From positions 9,798,638 to 9,862,637 of the forward strand of contig NC_044927.1 in NCBI RefSeq assembly GCF_003576645.1: a DNA stretch of 64,000 nucleotides, read 5' to 3'. The notes beneath the pieces were generated by a model. The model saw only the letters and a list, made by a program, of their open reading frames with translations. It had not been told where the DNA came from and did no database searches. This document shows positions 21,343 to 33,831 of this stretch, piece after piece. The stretch comes from Ipomoea triloba. Lineage: Eukaryota; Streptophyta; Magnoliopsida; Solanales; Convolvulaceae. The stretch's first letter is position 1. Every line of letters begins with the position of its first letter. The translations under genes and the position numbers were made by a program.

Positions 21343-24300
21343 TTATTTTTCCATGGATCTTTTCTCCAGCATCTTGTCGATGTGTTCCCTGAGCTTCCTG
21401 AAGTCTTCAACATACTCATCAACAAAATATTCATCATAAACTTGTCCAGTGATGTAGTAGCTGTAGGCTTCTATGACATTGTTTCCTGGCAATACACCTT
21501 GTACAAACCATCTGACACATTCTTCAAATGATCTCCCATCACTTAGATATTCTCCTTTGTGACCTGCATACTGCTCAATTTCTTTTAACATGTTAATATT
21601 TGAATTTGCTGGGCTTTTCTCTTTCTTCAGTTCCTGATTCTTCTTTGCAACCCATAGTCTTTGATCTCCTTCCAGTTGCTTCCTCATGATAGTAGGAACA
21701 TCCTCCATGGTGTAGGGAGTTGTCCTGTCATCCGTGAAATATTGTATGGCTCCAAATTTTGGTCTGGGATCCTTAGATGCAAAACCTGAAAATCCAAAAA
21801 TTCCTTTTCCTTTCCTCTCTCAACACTGCTTTCAACATGAATAGAGGTTCCGAGAGCCAAATGACTGCTCTCTTCCCCCTTTTTGGCATAATCAAGCAAC
21901 TTCTCAACAGTACTATCAATTTTATCTACTTCAGTAGTATGCTCACATCTAAAAGTAGATAACTCATTATGCAAAGCAGAGATTTGATCTTCTTGTTGGT
22001 GAATTACCTTTAGTAGACTTTGGCATTGAGCTAGTGTGAAGTTGTTACCTCTGCAACTTTCAGCTTCAATCTTCTTTGACAATGCTGCAAATTTTTCATC
22101 ACAGCCCTTTTCTTTATTCTCATTGTATTCTTGCATTGCATCATTTAAGTTTTTCTAGTGATCAGTTAACCTTTGCATCTGCTTGTAGATGTCTTCACAG
22201 ATATGCCTCTGAATATCTCCCCTAACTTTCATTGCATTGGCAATCCTTGTGCTGATGTCTTCTTGACACTCATTCACTTTGATAAATAAACTGCTCAACA
22301 AGTTTTCAGTATCTTCAACCATATTCTTGGTCAGATTGTTCTTCATTTGCTTTAATTGAGTGGCTAATTCCTTGTCTTTCTGGTGAATGGGAACTGTGAT
22401 GAGCTGCATTCCCTCTTCTTCAGTTGGCACCATCATCTCGTCATCATCATCAGCTTTACTTGAATCAGAAGATTTGGACATGATAATTTTCCTTCTCTTG
22501 GTTGATTTCAAGCTTGCTTCATCATCATCAGATTCAAAATCCTGTAAGTGTGCTTCATCAATCACATGTGTATCAAGAAGATTATCAAACAAATTTTCAT
22601 TAGTATCTTCCAAAGTGTTTGGAAGATTTTCAGTAGTATCCATCTCATGTGATTGTGGTGCAGCTGGCACGTCTATTTTGTTTCCATGTTGACTTTCATC
22701 CAAATTAGTTTCCACCAAAGTCTCATCCTGAGCAGTAACTACCCCTTCACATATTGCTTCGATTGGAACTGTAACTGAAATTGAAATATTCTCAGCATTA
22801 TTTACATTAGGAATCATGACTTGTTCCTCAACTTTAGCTGCTATCTCCTTCTCAACTGGTTCCTCAACTAGATTCTCGGCTGACACTTCAAATTGAGCTT
22901 CATTTGTGACACATGCGTAAACTAGATTCTCAACTACAATCGTGACTTGATCCTGCTCTGGAACCGTGACTTGATCCTTCTCTAGAACCGTGATTGGTTC
23001 CACATCTTGTTCCTCAATTGTAATTTGAACTGGCACCTCATTCAGAATTTGAATTTCTCTCTCATTTGCATTCGAAGGACCTTCCCCCTGTGTCATAGCG
23101 TTTCCATCATGTTGAAAGATTGAAGCTTCTTTTGGAAAGCGGTGAAAATCCATAATTGATCTCTGTAATCCTTCTTGGAGATTTGCTTGATCTAACTCTT
23201 CAAAATCTTCAACAGATAGTGCATACAAAATTTCCTCCATAACCGGCAACTTTTCTTTAGATCCTGCCAACTCAGCCTGAACTTTGTTTGTGTAAGTTTT
23301 TTCAATTGTAGACATCTGGATAGCAGTGGCTATATCCCTGGTTCCTAGCCAATCAAGTGCAAATAATTCTTCCCTCTCAATCTCAGGTCCAGCTCTGGAA
23401 ATATGAGATTGATACTCTTCTAATCTCCATTTTCTCCATTCTTTTACCCTCAACAACTTAATAGCTAATATTGGATCTTCATAAAAAAAAAAAGGCTCAC
23501 TCCCTTTTTCCAGAATATTTGCCTCAAGTTGGGAGTCCAGTCCTTCAATTGGCAGTGGAGATATAAGAGCTTCATTATTTGTAAAAACATTTTCAGTTGG
23601 CAGTGATGGTGGATATGGTTGATGGTCCCCAGTTGGCATGACAGGCACAATGACAGTTTCAATCAAATTTGAAGTTACTACCCCATCATTTGCACTCCTC
23701 AACCACTAGGGGTGCTTCATTTGATCCTAGCCCTTCAGAAATTCTAGAAGTTCTCTTTGCTAGCCTTTCTCTTTTCTTTTTAGGAGCATTGGAACCCATA
23801 GTATCTCTTCTGGGAGAGGCCTCAGTAGGTTTCCTCCTTCTCAAGGTTTTAGGGTTCCTAAACAAATATTTGAAGCTAGCAACATCCTTTGGCTTTCTTA
23901 GGGGTACACCTTTCTTCCTCATAATCTCAGAGATAACAAAACCATAACCCACATGTTGCTGCAATTTCTTGAGTACAAAAGTTTCATCAGGTTTATCAGG
24001 TTTAGCATTCTTACAGAATTCTGCAATGTTATTGTAAACATACCCAACCCAATTAAACTTAATTCCTTGCCATACTCCATTCATCAAGGTAATTTTCTGT
24101 GTCTTTATCTCATTTAGGCTAGATGTCTTACAGGCATTTGTATAATATGTTAATGAATTTTTCAAACTCCCACTTCAATGTGTTCTTAAAACCAGAAAAT
24201 TTAGGTGTAACAGACGAAATTTCTTCTCGATTTAAAGACCAAAATTCTTGATGATCAAACACATGTTTATCAACCTCCAAGTCAGTTTCAGGCAAATCAA

Positions 24301-24517
24301 ATATATCTCTTAGGTCACTAGGCATAATCTCAAGAGGGGTTTCATTCACAATAGACTTGATAGATAGATTATCTATTGATGAATGTAAGTAAAATTCAGC
24401 AGCATCTTCTTCATATATACCAGAGAATGGATAGGTACATAACATACCACTGTTCCCTAGGGCTTGAATAATTTGATTTCCCAAAATTTTGTCGTCGACA
24501 AGGTAAGAACTAAACAA
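21343..24517 (-). pseudogene. Broken ~1000-codon retrotransposon accessory ORF (env-like position)
   Basis: Five overlapping minus frames form one decayed protein. They are 24517-24128 (SYLVDDKILG..DIFDLPETDLEVDK), 24165-23686 (GVWQGIKFNWVGYVYNNIAE..basic KKKRERLAKRTSR), 23702-22155 (acidic 515 residues with repeated EQDQVTI/EKDQVTV), 22136-21684 (coiled-coil-like, Gln/Glu/Leu-rich) and 21708-21343 (DVPTIMRKQLEGDQRLW..). Frame breaks lie near 24150, 23690 and 21700, with an in-frame TAG at 22155. The block sits just upstream of the PPT and 3' LTR, where SIRE elements carry an env-like ORF after pol. No pol is present. The N-terminal part resembles retroelement proteins common in asterid annotations (from memory). 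Role unknown; I see no signal peptide or membrane span. Confidence 0.6.
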
Positions 24518-24527
24518 GAAATGGTGT

Positions 24528-25036
24528 AATAATCAGACAATAGGGCTAGATCACAGATATAATTCTTGTATTGAATCCAATATAATGCTATTACAAAGAG
24601 GAATTTATGTAATAACAAGGCAAAGTGTTTGATAATTAAGGAATCGTGTCTTAAAATGACACAAGAGAGTGTTTTAATACTCTAAATCGGCCCTAACTAC
24701 CCCGAAGAAGATGGTGGGGAATTACAGCTGCCTTGGACCGCAACAAACGCCGCAAGACTCGGACCAACGCAAAGACCCTTCACTTGGTCGAGCATGGGGC
24801 TCGACCTAGTGCCGACCACGACTAAGGTGGCCGACCACAGCCGGGATGGCCGACCTCAGCTTGGAGGTCCGCCTTGGCCGACCCCATGGCCAAGCGCGAA
24901 GCTTGGCCATCCGGGTCGGCCAGGTCTGAGGTTTTGGTGCTCCGAACTTCGTTCGCTCCGTATTATTCTGCTTCGGGTCCATTTGTAACTATTCCATCAA
25001 GAACAAACACTTGATACAACTTATACGTACTACCAA
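24528..25036 (-). mobile_element. GC-rich LTR-like insertion (tentative solo LTR)
   Basis: A sharply GC-richer block with GGTCGAG, GGCTCGACC and TGGCCGACC repeats interrupts AT-rich DNA and cuts the N-terminus of the accessory ORF. On the minus strand it would start TGTTGGTAG at 25036. I could not find a matching TSD, so the boundaries are approximate. Confidence 0.35.
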
Positions 25037-25469
25037 CACAATTTTCATTCAAGTTAAACACTAATATTTTTTTCTTTAATTATATTTTACTTATAGATTA
25101 TAGGTATATAGATATATATAGATTAGATAGAGATTAGAGCTTAGAGCTATACAAAATTTAAAGGTAATGAACTATTGCTAAGATTTTACTACTATTCAAC
25201 TCTTCTCCTCACACGCCCCGTTGACATTCCAGCTTATTATAATTATTTATAAATATGTTTATAGCAATTAAAATTATATTCTTGCTCAGCACGGCAAGAT
25301 CTCATCCATTGGATTATGGATATGCGAGGAATTTAAGGCATTGACTAATAACAATAGCATACTAACCACAAACATATATAGATAACATCACCAATTCTTA
25401 CAATAATTTGTTTTAATCAGTCATCAGTAGATTTTGCAGAGATCTAATTTACACAAGAAAAATAAAACC

Positions 25470-27488
25470 ATGTCGTGGCTTCATCAAGAGCCCTTTGGCA
25501 ATCCAAATGCAGTGATCAGCCCAGATTTCTGTGCCCCTCATCCCTTTCAACTTTCCATGAAGAAGAAACACTATTTCTTTAGCAGCCATGAATATGAAGT
25601 CAAAGATGATACATATGGCAGATTCCTCTTCAAGGTCAAAAGGATTAATTCCTTCTTCAGTAGCAAGGTGGTCATCTATGATGCTGTCCAAAACCCAATC
25701 GTTACTCTACGCCCAAAGGTACCATTTTAATTTCTCAAAACCTCAGGCTAGTACTGTTAGGCGGAAGCCAATTGTTATACGGTGGACCATGGTATGAAAA
25801 CGGGGTCGTTTCTTTTAAGTAAAGATAATGCGGTCATTATATTTAACAAATCTTGTATTTTTGGTGTGTTCAAGACAAAATAAAACTGCTGTGTATCTAA
25901 AATGAAACTGAATAACTTTTATCACATATTGTGTATGTTTATATTATCAAATGAAAATGTAATTGAATTGAAATAATACATTAGTTGTGTTGAAATGAAA
26001 TTACAGTATGTCTGTATACATGTATAAAATTAAACTGAATAACATGTCTCACATATTGAATGTATAATATATTGTCAAATGAAACTGTAGTTGAATTGAA
26101 ATGATATTTTAGTTGTGCTGAAATAAAACTACAGTATGTATAATAAGAAACTAAATAATATTTCTCACAAATTGAGTTTATATTGTCAAATGAACTGTAG
26201 TTATATTAAAAATGATACTTTAGTTGTGTTTTAATGAAACTACAATGTATATATAAAATGAAACTAAATAACTGTTTCACATATTTGAGTGTATATTGTC
26301 TAAAGAAACCGTAGTTAAATTATAATTATAATTTAGTGGTGTTATAATAAGACTACAGTGTGTATAAAATGAAATTCAATAACAGGTCTCGCTGTAGTAA
26401 GACTATTGTATGTATAATAACAAATGAAACTGTAGTTCAAATGAAACTGAAATGAAACTACTATACAATGTATCTAAAATGAAAATGAAACAAAACTAAT
26501 TACATGGAACGGGTGTTAGTTGTTTCTTTTAGTGAAAAGAAACGACACCATTTTGGACCATGGTCCATAGTAAAATTTGCCGGCGGAAGCCGGTAAAAGC
26601 CAAGTATAGTACCCGGTGGTTTGGATTGTTGCGCAAAGGCGGGTAAAGGGCATAAGGCCAAGTCTAGCACCCAACGTCTCGAAAAATGTGATTATGGTCT
26701 ATAAGTAAGGAAATAAAGTTGCGTCTTCATTACTAGCTATACCTTTTGGTGTAAGTGGTAAGCGCTTGATCTTAACAAGTAGTATCAGAGCCAACACTCG
26801 ATGGCGGGGGATTGTTGGGCGGATGCCGGTAAAGGGCTTAGGGCCAAATCCAGCATCTAGTGCCTCGAACAATGACATATATAATAAGGAAATAAAGTTG
26901 GGTCTTCGCTACTAGCTATAGCTATTAGTGCAAGTTGTAAATGTTTGATCCTAACAAGTAAGTATGTGGTAGCTTGCAACTGCATTATGTCATTTTTATT
27001 AGTAAATGAAAATATCAGAAAAATTGAATTTTTGCAGACAAATTCAAGGCGTAGCAGATGGCAAGTGTTTAGGGGAGAAAGCAAAGCAAACACAGACATT
27101 ATATTCAGTGCTAGACTTTCTTCATTTTTCCAATTTAACAGAAACTTAGATGTGTTCTTACGGAATAACATAGCGGAAAAGATTTGTGACTTCAAGATGA
27201 AGGCATCCAACTCTGCCAACAAATGTGATATTTATGGATCATCTTCTTTGTTGATTGCTCAGGTCAGCTTTTTACTTCTACGTACATTTTGGTTTTTGGA
27301 CAATATAATAATATTACGGAGTATTTGTTTTTACAATATAATGAATTCCTTGATTGATTTTGGGGTTGCAGATGAAGAGGAAGGGCATATTAAGGAACCA
27401 TTTCATGATGTCTGTGAATCCAAATGTGGACTATGCCTTCATTGTTGCACTCATTGTTATCCTTGATGAGATTGTGATTTCAGATTGA
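25470..27488 (+). CDS. LURP-one-related (LOR) protein, 3 exons, 196 aa
   Basis: Exons 25470-25718, 27038-27262 and 27372-27488 join in phase 0, all with GT..AG introns, giving 196 residues, normal for this family. The fold is the tubby-C-like LOR (DUF567) domain: PFQLSMKKKHYFFSSHEYEVKD-type N-terminal strands, FKVKRINSFFSSKVVIYDAVQNPIVTLRPK, then RWQVFRGES, the exon-2 strands, and the C-terminal hydrophobic helix (NPNVDYAFIVALIVILDE). Arabidopsis LURP1 and relatives act in defence; their biochemistry is unknown, with a phospholipid-binding role proposed by analogy with tubby. The ATG is the first in the frame, with a TATA-like CATATATAG near 25373. Intron 1 (1.3 kb) contains a Mutator-like insertion and duplicated sequence. 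The gene looks intact. Confidence 0.85.
25769..26581. mobile_element. Mutator-like MITE inside intron 1 of the LOR gene
   Basis: The 813-bp element is bounded by the perfect 9-bp TSD GGCGGAAGC (25760-25768, 26582-26590). The inner ends are inverted: left GGTGGACCATGG..AACGGGGTCGTTTC, right GAAACGACACCATTTTGGACC..GGTCCATAG. The interior is made of diverged ~100-bp repeats (GAAACTGTAGTTGAATTGAAAT, TAGTTGTGTTGAAATGAAAC). It shares its ends with the 29977-31656 element, so both belong to one family. No transposase. Confidence 0.85.
26610..26975. repeat. ~180-bp direct duplication in LOR intron 1
   Basis: A block with GGGTAAAGGGC..AGGCCAAGTCTAGCACC..TAAGGAAATAAAGTTGCGTCTTC..GTAAGTGGTAAGCGCTTGATC recurs diverged about 185 bp later (GGTAAAGGGCTTAGGGCCAAATCCAGCA..GAAATAAAGTTGGGTCTTCGC). 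It lies just left of exon 2. Function not apparent. Confidence 0.7.
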
Positions 27489-27524
27489 AAGACTCAAATT
27501 TCTCTTGTACTATTTTCTTTTTAT

Positions 27525-28420
27525 TAGACCACGAGGTGTTCTGAACAGCTCTAACTATAGGAGACACCCTTTAAGTCCGTACCATACTCGAACTATTTTT
27601 TTTGTCAGACCACGAGGTGCATGTCCTGAGCAGGCTATAACTTTTTTTTGTCAGACCATGAAGTGTCCTGAGCAGGCTCTAACGGTAGGAGACATATTTA
27701 AGCCCGTATAATACTCAAACTATTTTTTTTTTGTCAAACCACGAGATGTCCTGAGCAGGCTCTAACTGTATGAGACACCTTTAAGCCCGTACCATATACT
27801 CAAACTATTTTCTTTTTGGTCAGACCACGAGGTGTCGTGAGCAAGCTCTAATTGTAAGAGACACCTAAGTGTTGTAGGAGACACATTTAAGCACATACCA
27901 TACATACTCAAACTATTTTTTGTTATCAAACCACGAGGTGTCCTGAGCAGGTTCTAACTGTAGGAAACACCTTTAAGCCCGTACCATACTCAAACTATTT
28001 TCTTTTTTGTTAGACCACGGGTGTCCTGAGAAGACACCTTTAAGTTCGTACCATACTCAAACTATTATTATTTTTGTCAAACCACATGGTGCATGTCCTG
28101 AGCCATCTAGGAGACACCTTTAAGCCTGTACCATACGCAGACTATTTTTTTTTTTGTCAGTGATTTTTTTACCACGAGGTGTCTTGAGCATACTTTAACT
28201 GTAGGAGACACGTTTAAGCCCGTACCATATTCAAACTATTTTTTTGTTAAACCACGAGGTGTCCTGAGGAAGCTCTAACGGTAAGAGACACCTTTAAGCC
28301 CGTGTCATACTCAAACTATTTTGTTTTTTGTTAGACCACGAGGTGTCCTGAGCAGGCTCTAGTTGTATGAGACACCGTTAAGTCCGTAGGCTCTAATTGT
28401 CAGTGGCTTTTTTTTTTATC
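27525..28420. repeat. Minisatellite starting 37 bp after the LOR stop codon
   Basis: About ten units of 80-110 bp. Each contains CCACGAGGTGTCCTGAGCAG, then GCTCTAACTGTAGGAGACAC, then TTTAAGCCCGTACCATACTC and AAACTATTTTTTTT. Unit length varies through the T-tract and small deletions. It begins inside what should be the 3' UTR or proximal downstream DNA of the LOR gene. Variable unit length and lack of unique spacers exclude a CRISPR-like reading. Confidence 0.9.
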
Positions 28421-28446
28421 ATACTCAAACTAATCGCCGATTAATT

Positions 28447-28528
28447 TTTCCATACGAGAGGAAGTTCAAACTCTCGACCTCTTTTAAACGACAGGAGTGC
28501 ATGACCAATCACGACAACCATGCTGGTT
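28447..28528 (-). mobile_element. SINE-like fragment (same family as 6712-6800)
   Basis: The minus strand reads AACCAGCATGGTTGTCGTGA..TTGGTCATGCACTC (A-box region), then GAGAGTTTGAACTTCC (degenerate B-box). It lines up with AACCAGCTTGGTTGGCGTGA..GTTCAAAGCCC at 6712. It sits right at the end of the minisatellite. Confidence 0.45.
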
Positions 28529-28734
28529 ATTTCTCTTATAATATTATTAATTATTAATTATGTTATTTATAATATTATTAATTATTAATTATGTTATCAT
28601 AGCTGAGTAAGAAGGCTGACAATGACAAGGAATGGACTTAAATATTATTAGAGTTAATTCTATTTTTTGTCCCAGTTAGAGTTTACACGACTAAACAGTA
28701 AACACTAACAAAATGCAAGGTAATGAAGTTTTTA

Positions 28735-29902
<1,168 letters not shown>

Positions 29903-29976
29903 TTAGTGTTATCAAGAATGGCGTTCAGACAGAGGGAGACATGTGCTATCCATTTTTAACATGTAGTTGAATCTCC

Positions 29977-31656
29977 CGCAAATTATATCGTGGACCGTGG
30001 TCCACAATGCATTGTGGACCGCGCATCAAAACGACATCGTTTTGATTAATGAAAACAGACGGATGAATTCGCGCCACTCACTTTCAGTTCATATACACTG
30101 CAGTTACATTTCAACACAACTACAGTTTCATTCGATAATATAAAAATACAAATGTGAAACTATTATTCAGTATCAGTTCATATACACTGCAGTTACATTT
30201 CAACACAACTACAGTTACATTTTGATATAACTACAGTTTCATTCGATAATAGAAAACACAAATGTGAAACTGTTATTCAGTATCAGTTCATATACACTGC
30301 AGTTACATTTCAACACAACTACAGTTACATTTCGATATTGATGAGCACAAATGATGAGTGTAAAAAGGGTGTAATGTCGTTCCGCTGAGGATTGGTGTTA
30401 TGGCACGAAACTGTGTGAATTACCAGGCACTAGAGTATATGAATTTATAGAATCCAAGTAACAGAGACTGAATGATGTGGAATAAAAGAAAGCAATTAAT
30501 TAAGGTGAAAACTATATGATAAAAGGTATGGGCCAGATTAGAGGGATTGTAATCTTGATGTTCCAACCAACTCAGGATTAGGGAAAGAATATTTAACCAA
30601 GGGATATATTGGCAATGCACAAAAGAATTCTACTCAGCTACTTTCGTAATCAATAAGAGAATTAGGCTAAAATTGCCCCACTGTCGTGATGCATCAATCA
30701 TAACCTTAAGCACCTAAGCATTGTAAGCCCCCCAAAATTACCTCTACTTTCATAGCAGGAAAATTAGGTTGAAATTGGTAAGGCTCGAGGTCTCCATCCA
30801 ACTTTCGTTGTAATGAGTCCCTCTCCTAGACTAGCAATTAATTCTGGCCACAAACCAATAACTAGTGCAAAGAAATCCCCAAATCAACATAAACCCTAGG
30901 TAAAAGATTCAATCCCTTTATGCAATTAAACATAAATCGAACATCAGGATTAACAATGGACCCCTAATCCAAACCCATAAACGAATTATTCCCTCATGAT
31001 GGGAGTAAACACAGCAAAGCAAGAATAAATAACCATAAACATCATAAGAAATAAAAGGGAAGAGAAACTTAACTGATAAAGAACAAATCCAACTTCAATC
31101 TTTGATTCCAATCTTGAAATAAAATAATCTAATGTAAAACTAGTCTAACTATGCTGGGGAAATATAAACTAAAAGCTAGGGTTCAGAACTCTGTAAGGGA
31201 ACCTCCTTTAATTGTAGAGAATAGGTCAAATATATAGGAGATAGATGGGCCTTGGCCCATTAGGCAACTTCCAATTCTTTTCCAACTTGTATTCTTCCTT
31301 GTAATTCCCTTTTCTTCCAGAACTTGTCCAAAATGCTCCAATATTCTTCCTTTGTTGTTCCTTGTAGATAAATCAGCACTTGGACAATATAACACATAAA
31401 CAATTCCCAATTTCACTAGGATACATAAAATAACCTTCAAAACAACTATAATAAGGGGTGAATAATTGTACAAAATAGCATATATCAGATATAACTACAG
31501 TTTCATTCGATAATATCAAAACAAATGTAAGGCAGTATCTTTTGAGATGAACTGTAGTGTCAATTACGGGCTTCGTCTCCCACTTACTGAAACGACGTCG
31601 TTTTGGGACCACGGTCCACAATGCATTGTGGACCGCGGTCCACAATATAAGAACTG
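29977..31656. mobile_element. Mutator-like element carrying a nested solo LTR
   Basis: Bounded by the perfect 9-bp TSD TGAATCTCC (29968-29976, 31657-31665). Inverted ends: left TTATATCGTGGACCGTGGTC and right GACCGCGGTCCACAATATAA, with the inner pair CAAAACGACATCGTTTTG and CGACGTCGTTTTG. Near the left end, TTCATATACACTGCAGTTAC and AACACAACTACAGTTTCATT repeats alternate, as in the LOR-intron member in inverted form. Without the 1.15 kb LTR insertion the element would be about 530 bp. Confidence 0.85.
30339..31487 (-). mobile_element. Solo LTR (1149 bp) with 5-bp TSD GATAT
   Basis: The segment runs TGATGAGCAC...CATATATCA and is flanked by GATAT at 30334-30338 and 31488-31492, interrupting the repeats of the Mutator-like element. 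AAAAAGGGTGTAATGTCGTTCCGC near its left edge resembles TGAAGGGTGTAGTTTTCGCGG at the edge of the 54.8/56.5/61.8 kb LTRs, so it is a distant relative; minus orientation follows from that match. There is no internal region, as expected after LTR-LTR recombination. Confidence 0.85.
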
Positions 31657-31750
31657 TGAATCTCCTCCTCAGTAGGAATGAAAGAACGATTTCCTTCCTG
31701 TCATTTTATAATGTACCAAAACCATTTCTGTAGACCAAAAATAAAAATAA

Positions 31751-31818
31751 CTCAGCATCTATATTCTATTGCTCTCTTATTTAGCTCAGCATCTCTATTC
31801 TATTGCTCTCTTATTTAG
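31751..31818. repeat. 34-bp perfect-type tandem duplication
   Basis: CTCAGCATCTATATTCTATT..GCTCTCTTATTTAG is followed at once by the same unit with one substitution (TCTCTATTC). It lies between the Mutator-like element and the copia element. No function apparent. Confidence 0.85.
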
Positions 31819-31905
31819 CAATCATATCATATGATACAGAAGGCAGCATAGTGGCCATGGTGTAATTCTGTAAATAAAAGCTAAGCTGCATGTTCATGAA
31901 ACTAT

Positions 31906-32030
31906 GATGAGAATGTGAATTATCTGAGAACGTAAAAACTTACAGAGAATAGTTCAGGAAAGATAATAAATACTACTGAGCTAATGACTCTACAAGAGTC
32001 CTACTATAACACAAATATTATATCCTAACA
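31906..32030 (-). repeat. 3' LTR of the copia element
   Basis: 125 bp. The minus strand begins TGTTAGGATATAATATTTG and ends ATTCTCATC, followed by TSD ATAGT. No difference from the 36206-36330 copy was seen. It carries the dyad GACTCTACAAGAGTC. Confidence 0.95.
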
Positions 32031-32043
32031 CTCCTCTGCAAGC

Positions 32044-33801
32044 TCAAGTCGGAGGAGGAATGACATTGAGCTTGTCACGAAGAGAGGCAAAACGCATACT
32101 AGACAGGGGTTTTGTGAAAATATCAGCTAACTGATCTTTGGGGGATATAAAATGCACCTGTAACTCCTTCTTGGAGACCTTGTCACGAACGAAGTGATAA
32201 TCGATCTCCACGTGTTTCGTCCGAGCATGAAACACCGGGTTCACACACAGATATGTTGCCTCTAAGTTGTCACACCATAACTTGGGAGTAGAGGCCGGAG
32301 GGAGACCAATCTCACGCAGCAGGGACACCAGCCAGGTAACCTCCGCAGATACATCCGCCAGTGCCTTGTACTCTGCTTCAGTGGAAGAACGAGCTACCGT
32401 CCGCTGTTTCCGGCAGGACCATGAGATCAGATTATTACCCAGGAAGATAGCAAAACCGCTCGTAGACTTCCGATCGTCAAGACTACCAGCCCAGTCCGAA
32501 TCAGAGAAGGCATGTAAAGCAGCAGAGTCCGACCGAGAGACCCGAAGTCCAAAATGCAGCGTTCCCTTGATGTACCGCAAGACACGCTTCAACATACTCC
32601 AATGTGCCATAGTAGGAGCATGCATATGCTGACAGAGCTTGTTCACCGCAAAAGATAGGTCCGGGCGATTCACCGTAAGGTACTGAAGAGCACCAGCCAA
32701 GCTGCGAAACTGTGTCGAATCCGCATAAGGTACGGCCGAGTCATCAGTATCCCGAACAAGAGAAACAGGAGTAGAAATCGGCTTGCAATCAACCATACCT
32801 GAGCGCTTAAGTATATCAGTCATATAGCGCTGCTGAGACAAGAGCATACCACCAGTAACCGGAACCGTCTCAATACCAAGAAAAAATGAGGGAGACCCCA
32901 TATCCCGAATCTTAAATTCCTTAGCCATCCGAGAAATAAGACCAGAAATACGCACAGAGTCAGACCCCATAACCAAAATATCGTCAACATAAACCAACAG
33001 GTACAACAGCACACCCTCAGAGGAATAGACAAACAATGACACATCCGTCTTAGAAGGAACAAGCCCCACTGACAACAAAAAATCATGAAGACGAGTAAAC
33101 CAGGCACGAGGTGCCTGCTTAAGGCCATACAATGACCTCTGCAGTAAACACACATGATCTGGGGCAGATTTATCCTCATAGCCTGGTGGCTGTCGCATAT
33201 AAACCGTCTCTGCCAGCGCCCCGTTCAAGAATGCATTATGGACATCCAGCTGCCTGACCGTCCAGTCTCGTGAAACCGCCAAAGAGAGAAGAAGACGAAC
33301 AGTGGTGGGCTTCACAACCGGGCTAAAAGTTTCAAAGAAGTCCTGACCGGCTACCTGATTAAACCCCTTGGCAACAAGACGAGCCTTATACCGCTCAATC
33401 GACCCATCAGCCTTTCTCTTAGCTTGAAAAACCCATTTGCACCCCACAACATTCATCCCAGGAGCAAATGGAACCAGACGCCAAGTGTGGTTATGAAGCA
33501 GAGCATTAAACTCTAGGTCCATCGCCTCCCGCCACTCAGGAACCTGAACCGCCTGGGAGTAACATGTCGGCTCAGGTAGACCAACGGCAGAGGCTAACGC
33601 AACATGCTGAGTCGGACCCATACTACGCAAAGCCATAGAATGAGACCGAGGACCATGCGAGAGACCACGTGTCCCAGGGCGACCACGGTGAGGCTGCCTG
33701 GCAGTCACAGCATCATGACTCTCGCCAGAAGACTCACTGAAGCCCTCAGAAGACGATGAGACAACAGGTGGATCGGGAGCAGATGAGACAACAGGTGCCA
33801 C
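32044..33801 (-). CDS. Copia Pol, C-terminal part: reverse transcriptase and RNase H
   Basis: The 585-residue frame starts downstream of an amber codon. RT opens around residue 95 ([34 protein letters not shown]) and contains [22 protein letters not shown] and the catalytic YVDDILVMG (about residue 273). RNase H follows with [26 protein letters not shown] and the C-terminal [23 protein letters not shown]. All catalytic motifs look intact. The protein ends at TAG/TGA next to the PPT. It copies the RNA genome into cDNA inside the particle. It is in frame with the upstream Gag-PR-IN frame except for the TAG at 33832-33834. Confidence 0.95.
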   Translation of the reverse strand: MAPVVSSAPDPPVVSSSSEGFSESSGESHDAVTARQPHRGRPGTRGLSHGPRSHSMALRSMGPTQHVALASAVGLPEPTCYSQAVQVPEWREAMDLEFNALLHNHTWRLVPFAPGMNVVGCKWVFQAKRKADGSIERYKARLVAKGFNQVAGQDFFETFSPVVKPTTVRLLLSLAVSRDWTVRQLDVHNAFLNGALAETVYMRQPPGYEDKSAPDHVCLLQRSLYGLKQAPRAWFTRLHDFLLSVGLVPSKTDVSLFVYSSEGVLLYLLVYVDDILVMGSDSVRISGLISRMAKEFKIRDMGSPSFFLGIETVPVTGGMLLSQQRYMTDILKRSGMVDCKPISTPVSLVRDTDDSAVPYADSTQFRSLAGALQYLTVNRPDLSFAVNKLCQHMHAPTMAHWSMLKRVLRYIKGTLHFGLRVSRSDSAALHAFSDSDWAGSLDDRKSTSGFAIFLGNNLISWSCRKQRTVARSSTEAEYKALADVSAEVTWLVSLLREIGLPPASTPKLWCDNLEATYLCVNPVFHARTKHVEIDYHFVRDKVSKKELQVHFISPKDQLADIFTKPLSSMRFASLRDKLNVIPPPT

Positions 33802-33831
33802 ACCCCAAGGTACAGGAACTGGCGGAGGAAC

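Noticed and set aside
25449..25691. Minus-strand frame over LOR exon 1
   Set aside because: Antisense shadow of a well-supported coding exon.
26755..26800. Possible tRNA gene or PBS (TAGTATCAGAGCC after GTAAGTGGTAAGCGC)
   Set aside because: No cloverleaf can be drawn and no LTR end precedes it; it is part of a ~180-bp intronic duplication.
27525..28420. CRISPR-like regular direct repeats
   Set aside because: Units are continuous, vary in length and lack unique spacers; eukaryotic context. It is a minisatellite.
32267..32632. Plus-strand 121-codon frame opposite copia RNase H
   Set aside because: Antisense shadow of an intact RNase H reading frame with all family motifs.
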